Of a stretch of 8,336 bases of DNA, positions 1 through 5,905 are shown one piece after another. Both the position numbers and the translations under genes were made by a program. The first letter of the stretch is position 1. Each line of letters opens with the position of its first letter. This stretch comes from Actinomycetes bacterium (lineage in GTDB: Bacteria > Actinomycetota > Acidimicrobiia > Acidimicrobiales > Palsa-688). The notes beneath the pieces were generated by a model that did no database searches, was not told the DNA's origin, and saw only the letters and a list, made by a program, of their open reading frames with translations. Location of the stretch: NCBI GenBank assembly GCA_021827225.1, contig JAKAXG010000161.1:1-8336 (forward strand), given 5' to 3'.

Positions 1-82
1 CCAGCCGGACCCCGCCCGGGGCGGCGGGGCTGTCCTCCCGGGCGCTCAGGACGCCCATCTCCTCGACGATGCCTGTGAACAT
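1..82 (-). CDS. ribE: Riboflavin synthase alpha subunit, N-terminal 27 codons (partial)
   Basis: This is the start of riboflavin synthase, which dismutates two molecules of 6,7-dimethyl-8-ribityllumazine into riboflavin and a pyrimidinedione, the last step of riboflavin synthesis. The minus strand from 82 reads MFTGIVEEMGVLSA and stays open to the left edge. MFTGIVEE is the near-invariant N-terminus of the family, which normally has about 200 residues in two lumazine-binding repeats; the rest lies outside the window. The ATG is 7 bp after the ribD stop. No Shine-Dalgarno sequence is visible in the spacer (CCGTACCGTAATCATTGA), so translation probably depends on reinitiation after ribD or on a separate transcript. 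The gene is short here but the signature is distinctive. Some species call the same gene ribC. Confidence 0.88.
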   Translation of the reverse strand, partial: MFTGIVEEMGVLSAREDSPAAPGGVRL

Positions 83-89
83 TCAATGA

Positions 90-1103
90 TTACGGTACGG
101 CATCCGTGCCCGGAGCAGCCAGAAGATCGATCCGCACATCGGGACCGAGGGTCCGGACGGAGGTGATCCGGCCCCGACGGAGGGAGGCCATGGTGGCCGT
201 GCCCGCCCCGGCGAACATCGGCCGCCCGTCGTCGCCGCCCATGACCGCCGGGGCGTAGTAGAAGACGTACTGGTCGACCAGGCCCCGCCGGGCCAGGTCG
301 CCGGCCACCCCGGCGCCCCCCTCGACCAGCAGCTGGATGACCCCCCGCCGGCCGAGCTCGTCCAGCAGCCGCTCGGGGTCGCCGGTGTGCTCGATGGCGG
401 GCAGCACGCGGGCCCCTTCGGGGGCCCGGCCGAACACCACCCGCAGCGGCTGCTCCCGCACCGGCTCGGCGCGCACGGTGAGGGCCGGGTCGTCGGCGCG
501 CACCGTCGCCGCCCCCACGGCGATGGCGTCGCTCTCCGCCCGCAGGCGCTGGACGTCGGCCCGGGCCTCGGGGCCGGTGATCCACTTGGAGGTCCCGTCG
601 GGGGCGGCGGTGCGCCCGTCGAGGGTGGCGGCCAGCTTGAGCACCACCCACGGGCGGCCCTGGCGGCGGTGCTTCAGGTACGGCGCCAGCGAGCGGGCGG
701 CTTCCGCCGCCCCCACGCCCAGCTCCACCTCGATGCCCGCCTCCCGCAGCCGGGCCAGCCCGGCACCCGAGACGTGGGGGTCCGGGTCCTGCAGGGCGAC
801 CACCACCCGGCGGACCCCGGCGGCGATCAGGGCGTCGGCGCACGGCGGGGTGCGGCCGTGGTGGGAGCACGGCTCCAGGGTGACGTAGACGGTGGAGCCG
901 CGGGCCGACCCGCCGGCCAGCTCCAGGGCGGTGGCCTCGGCGTGCGGGCCTCCGGGCGGGGAGGTGGCGCCGAGGGAGACCGGCTCGTCCCCGGCCGGGA
1001 CGACGACGGCACCGACCCACGGGTTGGGCGAGGTGGAGGCCCGCACCCCCTGGCCCAGCGCGACGGCCTCGGCCATCCAGGTGCGGTCCTCTCGGGTGGG
1101 CAC
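90..1103 (-). CDS. ribD: Bifunctional riboflavin biosynthesis deaminase/reductase RibD
   Basis: RibD deaminates the pyrimidine product of GTP cyclohydrolase II and then reduces its ribosyl side chain with NADPH, the second and third steps of riboflavin synthesis in the cytosol. The 337-residue protein has the N-terminal cytidine-deaminase-like domain (about 8-145) with SPNPWVGAVV (25-34), the zinc and catalytic motif HAE (54-56) and PCSHHGRTPPC with Cys79 and Cys88. The C-terminal reductase domain (about 150-330) has KLAATLDGRTA (156-166), SKWITG (172-177), DDPALTVR (204-211) and LVEGG (259-263). The length is slightly under the usual 350-370 residues, mostly from a short stretch around 222-250. 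The chosen start is GTG at 1103, 4 bp after the moaB stop. An ATG at codon 10, behind a GAGAGGA run, is an alternative but leaves little before the conserved first helix. It is followed by ribE. Confidence 0.95.
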   Translation of the reverse strand: MPTREDRTWMAEAVALGQGVRASTSPNPWVGAVVVPAGDEPVSLGATSPPGGPHAEATALELAGGSARGSTVYVTLEPCSHHGRTPPCADALIAAGVRRVVVALQDPDPHVSGAGLARLREAGIEVELGVGAAEAARSLAPYLKHRRQGRPWVVLKLAATLDGRTAAPDGTSKWITGPEARADVQRLRAESDAIAVGAATVRADDPALTVRAEPVREQPLRVVFGRAPEGARVLPAIEHTGDPERLLDELGRRGVIQLLVEGGAGVAGDLARRGLVDQYVFYYAPAVMGGDDGRPMFAGAGTATMASLRRGRITSVRTLGPDVRIDLLAAPGTDAVP

Positions 1104-1107
1104 GCGC

Positions 1108-1581
1108 TCAGGGGTGGCGGGTGGCCTGCTCGCCCAGGAGGTCCAGGGCGTGGGGGAGGATGTCGAGGACGGCCTCCAGGCACTCCGCCGCCCCCTTGGG
1201 GGATCCGGGGGTGTTCACGATGATGGCGTGCTGGCGGATGCCGGCGATGCCCCGGGACAGGCGGCCCAGCGGGCTCACCAGGCGCATGGCCTCGGCCAGG
1301 CCGGGGGCGTCGCGCTCGATCACCTCCCGGGTCCCTTCGGGGGTCTGGTCCCGGGGGGCGAAACCGGTGCCGCCGGTGGTCACCACCAGCCCGGAGAAGC
1401 TGGCGCTCAGCCGGGCCAGCTCCCCGGCCACCGACGCCACCCCGTCGGCCACCACGGACCGCTCGACGACCTCGAAACCGGCGCCGGTCAGCAGCTCCTC
1501 GAGGGCCTGGCCGGAGCGGTCCTCGCGGGTGCCGGCGATCACCCCGTCGGAGACGGTGACGATCTTGGCCTGGTAGGTCAC
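1108..1581 (-). CDS. MogA/MoaB-family molybdopterin biosynthesis protein
   Basis: The 157-residue product belongs to the MoCF_biosynth fold family. Members adenylylate molybdopterin with Mg-ATP (MogA/Cnx1G activity) before metal insertion; some MoaB paralogues have no proven activity. Visible motifs are VTVSDGV near the start (8-14), TTGGTGFAPRDQTPE (68-82) with the substrate-binding GGTG and an Asp at 78, and NTPGSPKGA (133-141) of the nucleotide/molybdopterin site. The length matches stand-alone MoaB/Mog proteins (about 160-180). The start is GTG at 1581, sharing GTGA with the rpe stop, so translational coupling to rpe is likely. Ribosomes would then reach ribD 4 bp after its stop. No other molybdenum-cofactor gene is in the window, and its position between a pentose phosphate gene and riboflavin genes does not explain its role. 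The sequence does not separate mog from moaB, so no symbol is given. Confidence 0.9.
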   Translation of the reverse strand: MTYQAKIVTVSDGVIAGTREDRSGQALEELLTGAGFEVVERSVVADGVASVAGELARLSASFSGLVVTTGGTGFAPRDQTPEGTREVIERDAPGLAEAMRLVSPLGRLSRGIAGIRQHAIIVNTPGSPKGAAECLEAVLDILPHALDLLGEQATRHP

Positions 1582-2249
1582 GCGGCCACCGCCTTTTCCG
1601 CGGCGGCCCGGATGGCGGCCGCCGCCGAGGCCGGGTCCTGGTGGCCGAAGACGGCGCTCCCGGCCACGAACATGCCGGCCCCGGCCGCGGCCACCCGGCC
1701 CACGGTGTGGGCGTCGATGCCGCCGTCCACCTCGATGGTCAGGTCCAGCGAGTCCCGCCGGGCGATCTCGGCGGCCCGGGCGACCTTCGGGACCGCCTCC
1801 TCCATGAAGTGCTGCCCGCCGAAGCCGGGATGCACCGACATGACCAGCAGGAGGTCGATCTGGTCCAGCCACGGCTCGCAGTCGGCGATGGGCGTCTCCG
1901 GGTTGACGGCCAGCCCGACGTGCAGGCCCAGGTTCCGCATGGTCCGGATCAGATCGGCGGTGTCGCCGATCTCGACGTGGACGCTGCAGCTGTTGGCGCC
2001 GGCGTCGGCGAAGGCCTTCAGGTAGTCCCCCGGGTTGTCCATCATCAGATGGCAGTCGAGGTAGCTGTCGGTGTGGCGCCGGATGGACGCCACGACCGGC
2101 GGCCCGATGGTCAGGTTGGGCACGAAGTGCCCGTCCATGACGTCGACGTGCAGCCAGTCCGCTTCCGGGCGTACCCGGTCGATCTCGGCGCCGAGCGCGG
2201 CGAAGTCGGCGGACAGTATCGAAGGCGCCATTCGGACTCGGCGGGGCAC
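1578..2249 (-). CDS. rpe: Ribulose-phosphate 3-epimerase
   Basis: Rpe interconverts D-ribulose 5-phosphate and D-xylulose 5-phosphate in the pentose phosphate pathway. The 223-residue TIM-barrel protein is of normal length. It carries APSILSADF (8-16), LHVDVMDGHFVPN (33-45), DCHLMM (65-70), MSVHPGFGGQ (137-146) and IEVDGGI (172-178). The expected metal ligands and acid/base residues are all present: His34, Asp36, His67 and Asp175. The start is GTG at 2249, 9 bp after the rsmB stop; an in-frame ATG at 2231 would remove only six residues, and the GTG start gives the usual short strand before the IAPSILSADF-like motif. Its stop overlaps the start of the MoaB-like gene by GTGA. Its substrate ribulose 5-phosphate is also a riboflavin precursor, which may explain the link with ribD and ribE. 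Confidence 0.96.
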   Translation of the reverse strand: MPRRVRMAPSILSADFAALGAEIDRVRPEADWLHVDVMDGHFVPNLTIGPPVVASIRRHTDSYLDCHLMMDNPGDYLKAFADAGANSCSVHVEIGDTADLIRTMRNLGLHVGLAVNPETPIADCEPWLDQIDLLLVMSVHPGFGGQHFMEEAVPKVARAAEIARRDSLDLTIEVDGGIDAHTVGRVAAAGAGMFVAGSAVFGHQDPASAAAAIRAAAEKAVAA

Positions 2250-2258
2250 GGGCCCAAG

Positions 2259-3401
2259 CTACCCCGGCGCCCGCAGGGTCACGAGGAACATGCCGTCGGT
2301 GCCGGCCGCCTGGGGCAGGAGGAGGGCGCCCCGGCCGGCCGGCTCCCACGGCCCGCTCGGGGGCGGCAGGGGTCGGAAGCCCGGGGCGCTGCGGTGCAGC
2401 CAGTTGTCGATACCGGCGGTCTCGGGCACGGACAAAGTGCAGACGCTGTAGGCCAGCACCCCTCCCGGGCGCACCAGCTCCATGGCCGAGAGGAGCAGCC
2501 GGCGCTGGAGGGCGGCCAGGCGGTCGATGTCGGCCGGCGCCACCCGCCAGCGGGCGTCGGGCCGGCGGCGCAGCACGCCCAGCCCGGAGCAGGGGGCGTC
2601 CACCAGCACCAGCCCGAAGCTGCCCGGCCGGAACGGGGCGGCGGTGCCGTCGGCCACCACGGTGTCGAGGTCGGCGGTGCCCAGCCGGCCGGCGTTGGCC
2701 GCCACCACCGCCGCCCGGGACGGCGACAGGTCGGCGGCCACCACCAGCCCGGGGCCGGCCAGGCCGGTGGCCTTGCCTCCCGGGGCGGCGCACATGTCCA
2801 GGACCGGGCCCGGCCCGGCCAGCGGCCGGAGGTGGGCGGCGATCATCTGGCTGGCCGGGTCCTGGATGTAGCCGTCGGCCCGCACCGATACGGTGGCCGC
2901 CTGGTTCATGGTCCGCAGCGCCTCCACGGCCCGGGCCCGGCCCAGGTCGGAGCTCAGCCGCTCGACGATCCAGTCCGGGTAGCTCAGCTCGGTGGCCGCG
3001 TCCGGCCAGGTGACCAGCCCCTTGTCGACGTCGGCGGCCACCCGTCGGAGGACGGCGTTGACCACCGAGCGGCCCGGACCGGCCACCTCGGCCACGGTGG
3101 CCGAGACCGCGGCGTGGGTGGGTATCCGCGTCCAGCCCAGCTGGTAGGCGCCCAGGCGCAGGGCGGCGCGGACCCGGGGGTCGATGCGGCCCCGGGTGTA
3201 GCGACCGGTGAGCCAGTCGCAGGCCCGCTGCATCCGGCAGGCGCCGTAGGCCAGTTCGGTCACCAGGTGGCGGTCCCTGGCTTCCAGCCGGCTGGCCGAC
3301 AGCAGCTCCGGCACCACCAGGTTGGCCCGGGCCCCGCCGTCGATCTCCACCAGGGCCCGGAGGGCCACCCCCCGGGCGGTGACCCTACCTGCCGAGGGCA
3401 T
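2259..3401 (-). CDS. rsmB: 16S rRNA (cytosine-C5) methyltransferase RsmB, compact form
   Basis: RsmB methylates C967 (E. coli numbering) of 16S rRNA with S-adenosylmethionine. The 380-residue protein begins with a NusB-like helical RNA-binding domain (about 8-130). A Rossmann methyltransferase domain follows, with motif I LDMCAAPGGK (201-210), ADLSPSRA (223-230), ADGTAAPF (250-257), motif IV LVDAPCSGLGVL (266-277; Cys271, product release) and motif VI YSVCTLS (318-324; Cys321, the nucleophile). The start is ATG at 3401, overlapping the end of fmt by 17 bp; it leaves 10 residues before the GVALRAL helix. The region joining the two domains is unusually short: AATVSVRADGYIQDPASQM (168-186) runs straight from the Arg-Val strand to the QD motif, where about 45 more residues are common. 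The protein is therefore shorter than the usual 430-450 residues, but all catalytic motifs are intact. Confidence 0.94.
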   Translation of the reverse strand: MPSAGRVTARGVALRALVEIDGGARANLVVPELLSASRLEARDRHLVTELAYGACRMQRACDWLTGRYTRGRIDPRVRAALRLGAYQLGWTRIPTHAAVSATVAEVAGPGRSVVNAVLRRVAADVDKGLVTWPDAATELSYPDWIVERLSSDLGRARAVEALRTMNQAATVSVRADGYIQDPASQMIAAHLRPLAGPGPVLDMCAAPGGKATGLAGPGLVVAADLSPSRAAVVAANAGRLGTADLDTVVADGTAAPFRPGSFGLVLVDAPCSGLGVLRRRPDARWRVAPADIDRLAALQRRLLLSAMELVRPGGVLAYSVCTLSVPETAGIDNWLHRSAPGFRPLPPPSGPWEPAGRGALLLPQAAGTDGMFLVTLRAPG

Positions 3402-4236
3402 CGGCGTTGACCCCGCGCAACCAGTCGGCGCCGGGCATGGGGCGCCTACCTTCGGGCTGGACCACCTCGAGGCGGAGCCCGCCCCGGCCGGTGGCCACCA
3501 CGTCACCGTGGAGCGATCCCGGCGGCCCGTCACCGCCGTCGGTGACATGGGAGCGCAGCACGAGCAGGCGCCGCCCCGACCAGGTCGTCCACGCCCGCCC
3601 GACGCGCACCACCCTCTGCAGCTCGGCCGCCGGGCGGCCCCAGTCCAGGCGCAGCTCAGCCGGCTCGAGCTTGGCCGCGTAGGTCGCCTCGCCGTGCTGG
3701 GGTTCCGGCCGGCCCAGCCCGCTCGACAGCGCCTCCACCAGCAGGTCCGCCCCCATTTCGGCCAGCCGGGCGGTCAGCTCGGCGGCGGTCTCCTCCGGGT
3801 CGATGGGCGTCTCCCGGCGCCGGTACACGCCGCCGGTGTCGAGGCCCTCGGCCACCTCCATCAGGCACACCCCGGTGACCTCGTCGCCGGCCAGGATGGC
3901 CCGCTCCACCGGGGCCGCCCCCCGCCAGCGGGGCAGCAGCGAGAAGTGCACGTTGACCATGGGCAGGGCGGCCAGGACGTCGGCCTTGATGATCCGGCCG
4001 TAGGCCACGACCACCCCCAGCTCGGCGCCGGAGCCGAGGACGGCCGAGATGTCGGAGCTGACGGGGATGCCGAGCCGCCCGGCCGCGGCCTTGACCGGGG
4101 TGGGGAGCAGGCTCCCGCCCCGGCCCCGCCGCTTGTCGGGACGGGTGACCGCCACGGTGATCTCGTGGCCGGCCCCGGCCAGGGCCTCCAGGGCCACGGC
4201 CGCCGGGTCCGGCGACCCCAGGAACGCCAGGCGCAG
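3385..4236 (-). CDS. fmt: Methionyl-tRNA formyltransferase, probable CTG start
   Basis: Fmt transfers a formyl group from 10-formyltetrahydrofolate to Met-tRNA(fMet), making the initiator for translation. From the proposed CTG at 4236 the protein is 283 residues. It shows the Rossmann strand and loop RLAFLGSPDP (2-11), the folate-site region VNVHFSLLPRWRGAAP (94-109) with catalytic Asn95 and His97, and GLDTGG (131-136) with Asp133. The C-terminal OB-like tRNA-binding domain follows from about 185. HFSLLP in place of HGSLLP is usual in actinobacteria. The first standard start codon is GTG at 4197, but it would delete strand 1 and the GSPD loop. The preceding in-frame codons go back to the def stop TGA (4243-4245) with no ATG, GTG or TTG. 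CTG at 4236 aligns with Met1 of relatives that begin MRLVFAGTPEP and has GGGAG ten bases upstream. The function is secure; the start is inferred. Confidence 0.93.
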   Translation of the reverse strand: MRLAFLGSPDPAAVALEALAGAGHEITVAVTRPDKRRGRGGSLLPTPVKAAAGRLGIPVSSDISAVLGSGAELGVVVAYGRIIKADVLAALPMVNVHFSLLPRWRGAAPVERAILAGDEVTGVCLMEVAEGLDTGGVYRRRETPIDPEETAAELTARLAEMGADLLVEALSSGLGRPEPQHGEATYAAKLEPAELRLDWGRPAAELQRVVRVGRAWTTWSGRRLLVLRSHVTDGGDGPPGSLHGDVVATGRGGLRLEVVQPEGRRPMPGADWLRGVNADALGR

Positions 4237-4242
4237 GAGCGA

Positions 4243-4743
4243 TCAGCTCCCGACCGACTCGGCCCGGCGGCGCAGCTCCCTCATGGCCTCCCGCTTCTGG
4301 TCCTTGTCCAGGACGCTGAGCAGCAGGCGGCCGTCGAGGTGGTCCAGCTCGTGCTGGAGGCAGCGGGCCTCGATGTCGTCGGCTTCGATGGAGATCTCGT
4401 TCCCGTCGAGGTCGTAGCCGGTCAGGTGGATCTCCTTGGGCCGCACGATCGGGAAGTACAGGCCCGGGATGGACAGGCATCCCTCCTCGTACTCCCACTC
4501 GCCCCGGCTCTCGGTGATGGTCGGGTTGATGATGGTCACCGGGTCGGCGTCGGCCAGCTGGTACACGAACAGCCGCTTCCCGACACCGACCTGGGGGGCG
4601 GCCAGACCGATGCCGTGCGCCTCGTGCATGGTCTCCACCATGTCCTCGGCCAGGCGGGCCAGCTTCCCGTCGATGTCGGTGATCTCGCTGGAGCGGGTGG
4701 TGAGGACGGGGTCGCCGAAGTACCGGATCTGGTAGGGAGCCAC
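4243..4743 (-). CDS. def: Peptide deformylase
   Basis: This metalloenzyme removes the formyl group from the N-terminal methionine of nascent proteins. The 166-residue product has all three family motifs: HGIGLAAPQVG (43-53), EEGCLSIPG (86-94; Cys89 is a metal ligand) and QHELDHLDG (130-138; HExxH with His131 and His135 as ligands and Glu132 catalytic). The length is typical for a type I bacterial enzyme. The start is GTG at 4743. No other start exists upstream in frame before a TGA at 4768-4770, and ATG at 4751 is out of frame. It is probably the first gene of the minus-strand string def-fmt-rsmB-rpe-moaB-ribD-ribE. Its stop codon TGA is followed in the same frame by fmt, so only this stop separates the two enzymes of the formyl-methionine cycle. 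No Shine-Dalgarno is obvious, and a leaderless mRNA is possible. Confidence 0.96.
   Translation of the reverse strand: MAPYQIRYFGDPVLTTRSSEITDIDGKLARLAEDMVETMHEAHGIGLAAPQVGVGKRLFVYQLADADPVTIINPTITESRGEWEYEEGCLSIPGLYFPIVRPKEIHLTGYDLDGNEISIEADDIEARCLQHELDHLDGRLLLSVLDKDQKREAMRELRRRAESVGS
4247..4251 (-). promoter_or_regulatory. Candidate ribosome binding site for fmt
   Basis: The minus strand reads GGGAG within the last codons of def, ten bases before the CTG at 4236. It is the best Shine-Dalgarno match near the def/fmt junction and supports CTG 4236 as the start, although the spacing is slightly long. No comparable purine run sits at a useful distance before the GTG at 4197. Confidence 0.45.
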
Positions 4744-4758
4744 GGTCCCATGGTACCG
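4743..4758. promoter_or_regulatory. Quasi-palindrome in the divergent def / methyltransferase spacer
   Basis: The plus strand reads CGGTCCCATGGTACCG. It equals its reverse complement except for one mismatched pair (positions 5 and 12 of 16), and it is centred on CCATGG. It fills more than half of the 26 bp between the two divergent start codons. Its position suits an operator acting on both units, but short palindromes occur by chance in GC-rich DNA and no regulator gene is nearby. Confidence 0.35.
4750..4755 (-). promoter_or_regulatory. Possible -10 hexamer of a leaderless def promoter
   Basis: The minus strand reads TACCAT, matching the actinobacterial -10 consensus TANNNT. It ends 6 bases before the GTG start of def, the spacing expected if transcription begins at or next to the start codon. 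I see no convincing -35 element; the best is GGGACA about 15 bp further upstream, inside the divergent gene. This is a weak, position-based call. Confidence 0.3.
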
Positions 4759-4769
4759 ATGGTGGGTTC

Positions 4770-5366
4770 ATGTCCCACTACTTCGACCCCTCCCCCGCCG
4801 CCCCGTCCCGGCGCCGGCAGGTGCACCTGGTGCTGCCCGACCTGAAGGCGACGCTGACCGTCGACCGGGGCGTCTTCTCCGGCGGCGGGGTCGACCCGGG
4901 CACGCTGGAGCTGCTGAAGGCGGTCCCCGCCGGTCCCGATCCGGCCGCCGACCTGCTCGACCTGGGGTGCGGTTACGGGCCGATCGCGCTGACGGTCGCC
5001 ACCCGGTACCCGGCGTCGACGGTGTGGGCGGTCGACATCAACAGCCGGGCTCTCGAGTTGACGGCGGACAACGCCGCCGCCCTCGGTCTGGCCAACGTCC
5101 GTGCCGTCACCCCCGACGAGGTGCCCGACGGGCTGACCTTTGTCCAGATCTGGTCGAACCCGCCCATCCGCATCGGCAAGGCGGCGCTGCACGGGCTGCT
5201 CGAGCGGTGGCTGCCCCGGCTGGCGGACGGGGGGACGGGGTGGCTGGTCGTGCAGAAGAACCTGGGATCCGATTCCCTGGCCGCCTGGCTGGCCGGCTCC
5301 GGCTACCAGGTGGCGCGCCTGGGCTCCAGGAAGGGCTACCGCATCCTGGCGGTCAGCCGGCCGTGA
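4770..5366 (+). CDS. RsmC-like class I methyltransferase (MTS family)
   Basis: This 198-residue protein is a SAM-dependent N-methyltransferase of the methyltransferase-small family. That family includes the catalytic half of RsmC and RlmG, which make m2G in ribosomal RNA. It shows the entry motif VFSGGGVDPGT (35-45), SAM motif I LLDLGCGYGPIAL (62-74), the acidic ribose-binding residue in AVDINSRALE (87-96) and the catalytic SNPPIRIGK (129-137), whose NPP(I/Y) tetrad marks methylation of an amino nitrogen. It is a single-domain form, whereas E. coli RsmC has about 340 residues and an extra inactive N-terminal domain; such short versions are common in Gram-positives and actinobacteria. The ATG at 4770 lies behind GGTGGG three bases upstream. 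Its stop overlaps the next gene by GTGA, so the two are probably co-translated. An rRNA substrate is likely but not shown by sequence. Confidence 0.88.
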   Translation: MSHYFDPSPAAPSRRRQVHLVLPDLKATLTVDRGVFSGGGVDPGTLELLKAVPAGPDPAADLLDLGCGYGPIALTVATRYPASTVWAVDINSRALELTADNAAALGLANVRAVTPDEVPDGLTFVQIWSNPPIRIGKAALHGLLERWLPRLADGGTGWLVVQKNLGSDSLAAWLAGSGYQVARLGSRKGYRILAVSRP

Positions 5367-5884
5367 AGCAGCTCCGCCCCACCGACCTCAAGCGGCTGCA
5401 CCGGGAGTGGAACCGGCGCAGCACCGGCCGGCTGGCCCTGCTCCTAGACGGCGTGCAGTCGCCGTTCAACGTCGGCGCCATCGTGCGTACCGCCGCCGCC
5501 TACCGGGTGGAGCACCTGTACCTGGCCGGCCCCACCGCCTCCCCCGGCGGAGCCAAGGTGGCCAAGGTGGCTCTCGGCACCGAGCGCTACCTGTCGTGGT
5601 CGGTGTTCGAGCGGGGCGCCGACGCCGCCGACGCCGCCCGGGAGGACGGCTTCACCGTGGTCGGTCTGGAGCTGGCCGACACGGCCCTGCCGCTGCACCA
5701 GCTGACCGCCGGCCCCGACGTGTGCCTGGCCGTCGGCAACGAGGACCACGGCCTCACCCCCTCCACCCTGGCCGCCTGCGACGCGGTGGCCTTCGTCCCC
5801 CTCACCGGGCGGGTGGGGTCGCTGAACGTGGCCACCGCCACCGCCATCGCCCTCTACGAGCTGCGCCGCCAGGGCTGGACCTGA
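5363..5884 (+). CDS. TrmH/SpoU-family RNA 2'-O-methyltransferase
   Basis: This is a SPOUT-class enzyme that methylates a ribose 2'-OH in tRNA or rRNA and binds SAM in a C-terminal trefoil knot. The 173-residue protein has the three SpoU motifs: motif 1 NVGAIVRTA (36-44), with Arg42 as the expected catalytic arginine; motif 2 LAVGNEDHGL (122-131); and motif 3 FVPLTGRVGSLNVATATA (144-161). It is close to the minimal single-domain length, as in TrmL and TrmH-like proteins, with only about 25 residues before the knot domain. The start is GTG at 5363, overlapping the stop of the methyltransferase upstream (GTGA); there is no in-frame ATG before motif 1. The target nucleotide cannot be read from the sequence; tRNA Gm18-type or wobble Nm34-type activities are the main candidates. 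It ends 21 bp short of the convergent thiamine-diphosphate enzyme gene. Confidence 0.92.
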   Translation: MKQLRPTDLKRLHREWNRRSTGRLALLLDGVQSPFNVGAIVRTAAAYRVEHLYLAGPTASPGGAKVAKVALGTERYLSWSVFERGADAADAAREDGFTVVGLELADTALPLHQLTAGPDVCLAVGNEDHGLTPSTLAACDAVAFVPLTGRVGSLNVATATAIALYELRRQGWT

Positions 5885-5889
5885 CCGGG

Positions 5890-5903
5890 GGCCCGGCCGG
5901 GCC
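5890..5903. terminator. GC palindrome in the convergent gap, possible weak bidirectional terminator
   Basis: GGCCCGGCCGGGCC is a perfect 14-bp palindrome in the 21-bp space between two convergent stop codons. As RNA it could form a 5-bp GGCCC/GGGCC stem with a GGCC loop on either strand. There is no U-tract, so it would be weak as a classical intrinsic terminator. The call rests on position and symmetry only. Confidence 0.3.
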
Positions 5904-5905
5904 GG

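Noticed and set aside
892..2025. Open frame on the plus strand (377 codons) opposite ribD, the MoaB-like gene and rpe
   Set aside because: It spans three real genes on the other strand and has no domain signature; it is a stop-poor shadow.
2250..2258. Strong ribosome binding site for rpe in the rsmB-rpe gap
   Set aside because: The nine bases read CTTGGGCCC on the minus strand, with no good AGGAGG-like match; coupling to rsmB termination is more likely.
1641..3410. Long open frame on the plus strand (589 codons) opposite rpe and rsmB
   Set aside because: It is antisense to genes with complete catalytic motifs. Its protein is a low-complexity run of Gly, Ala, Arg, Val, His and Pro with no recognisable domain, as expected when GC-rich DNA lacks stop codons.
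3322..4845. Long open frame on the plus strand (507 codons) opposite fmt and def
   Set aside because: Both genes on the minus strand have intact active sites. The antisense product is compositionally biased and crosses the divergent spacer into the methyltransferase gene.
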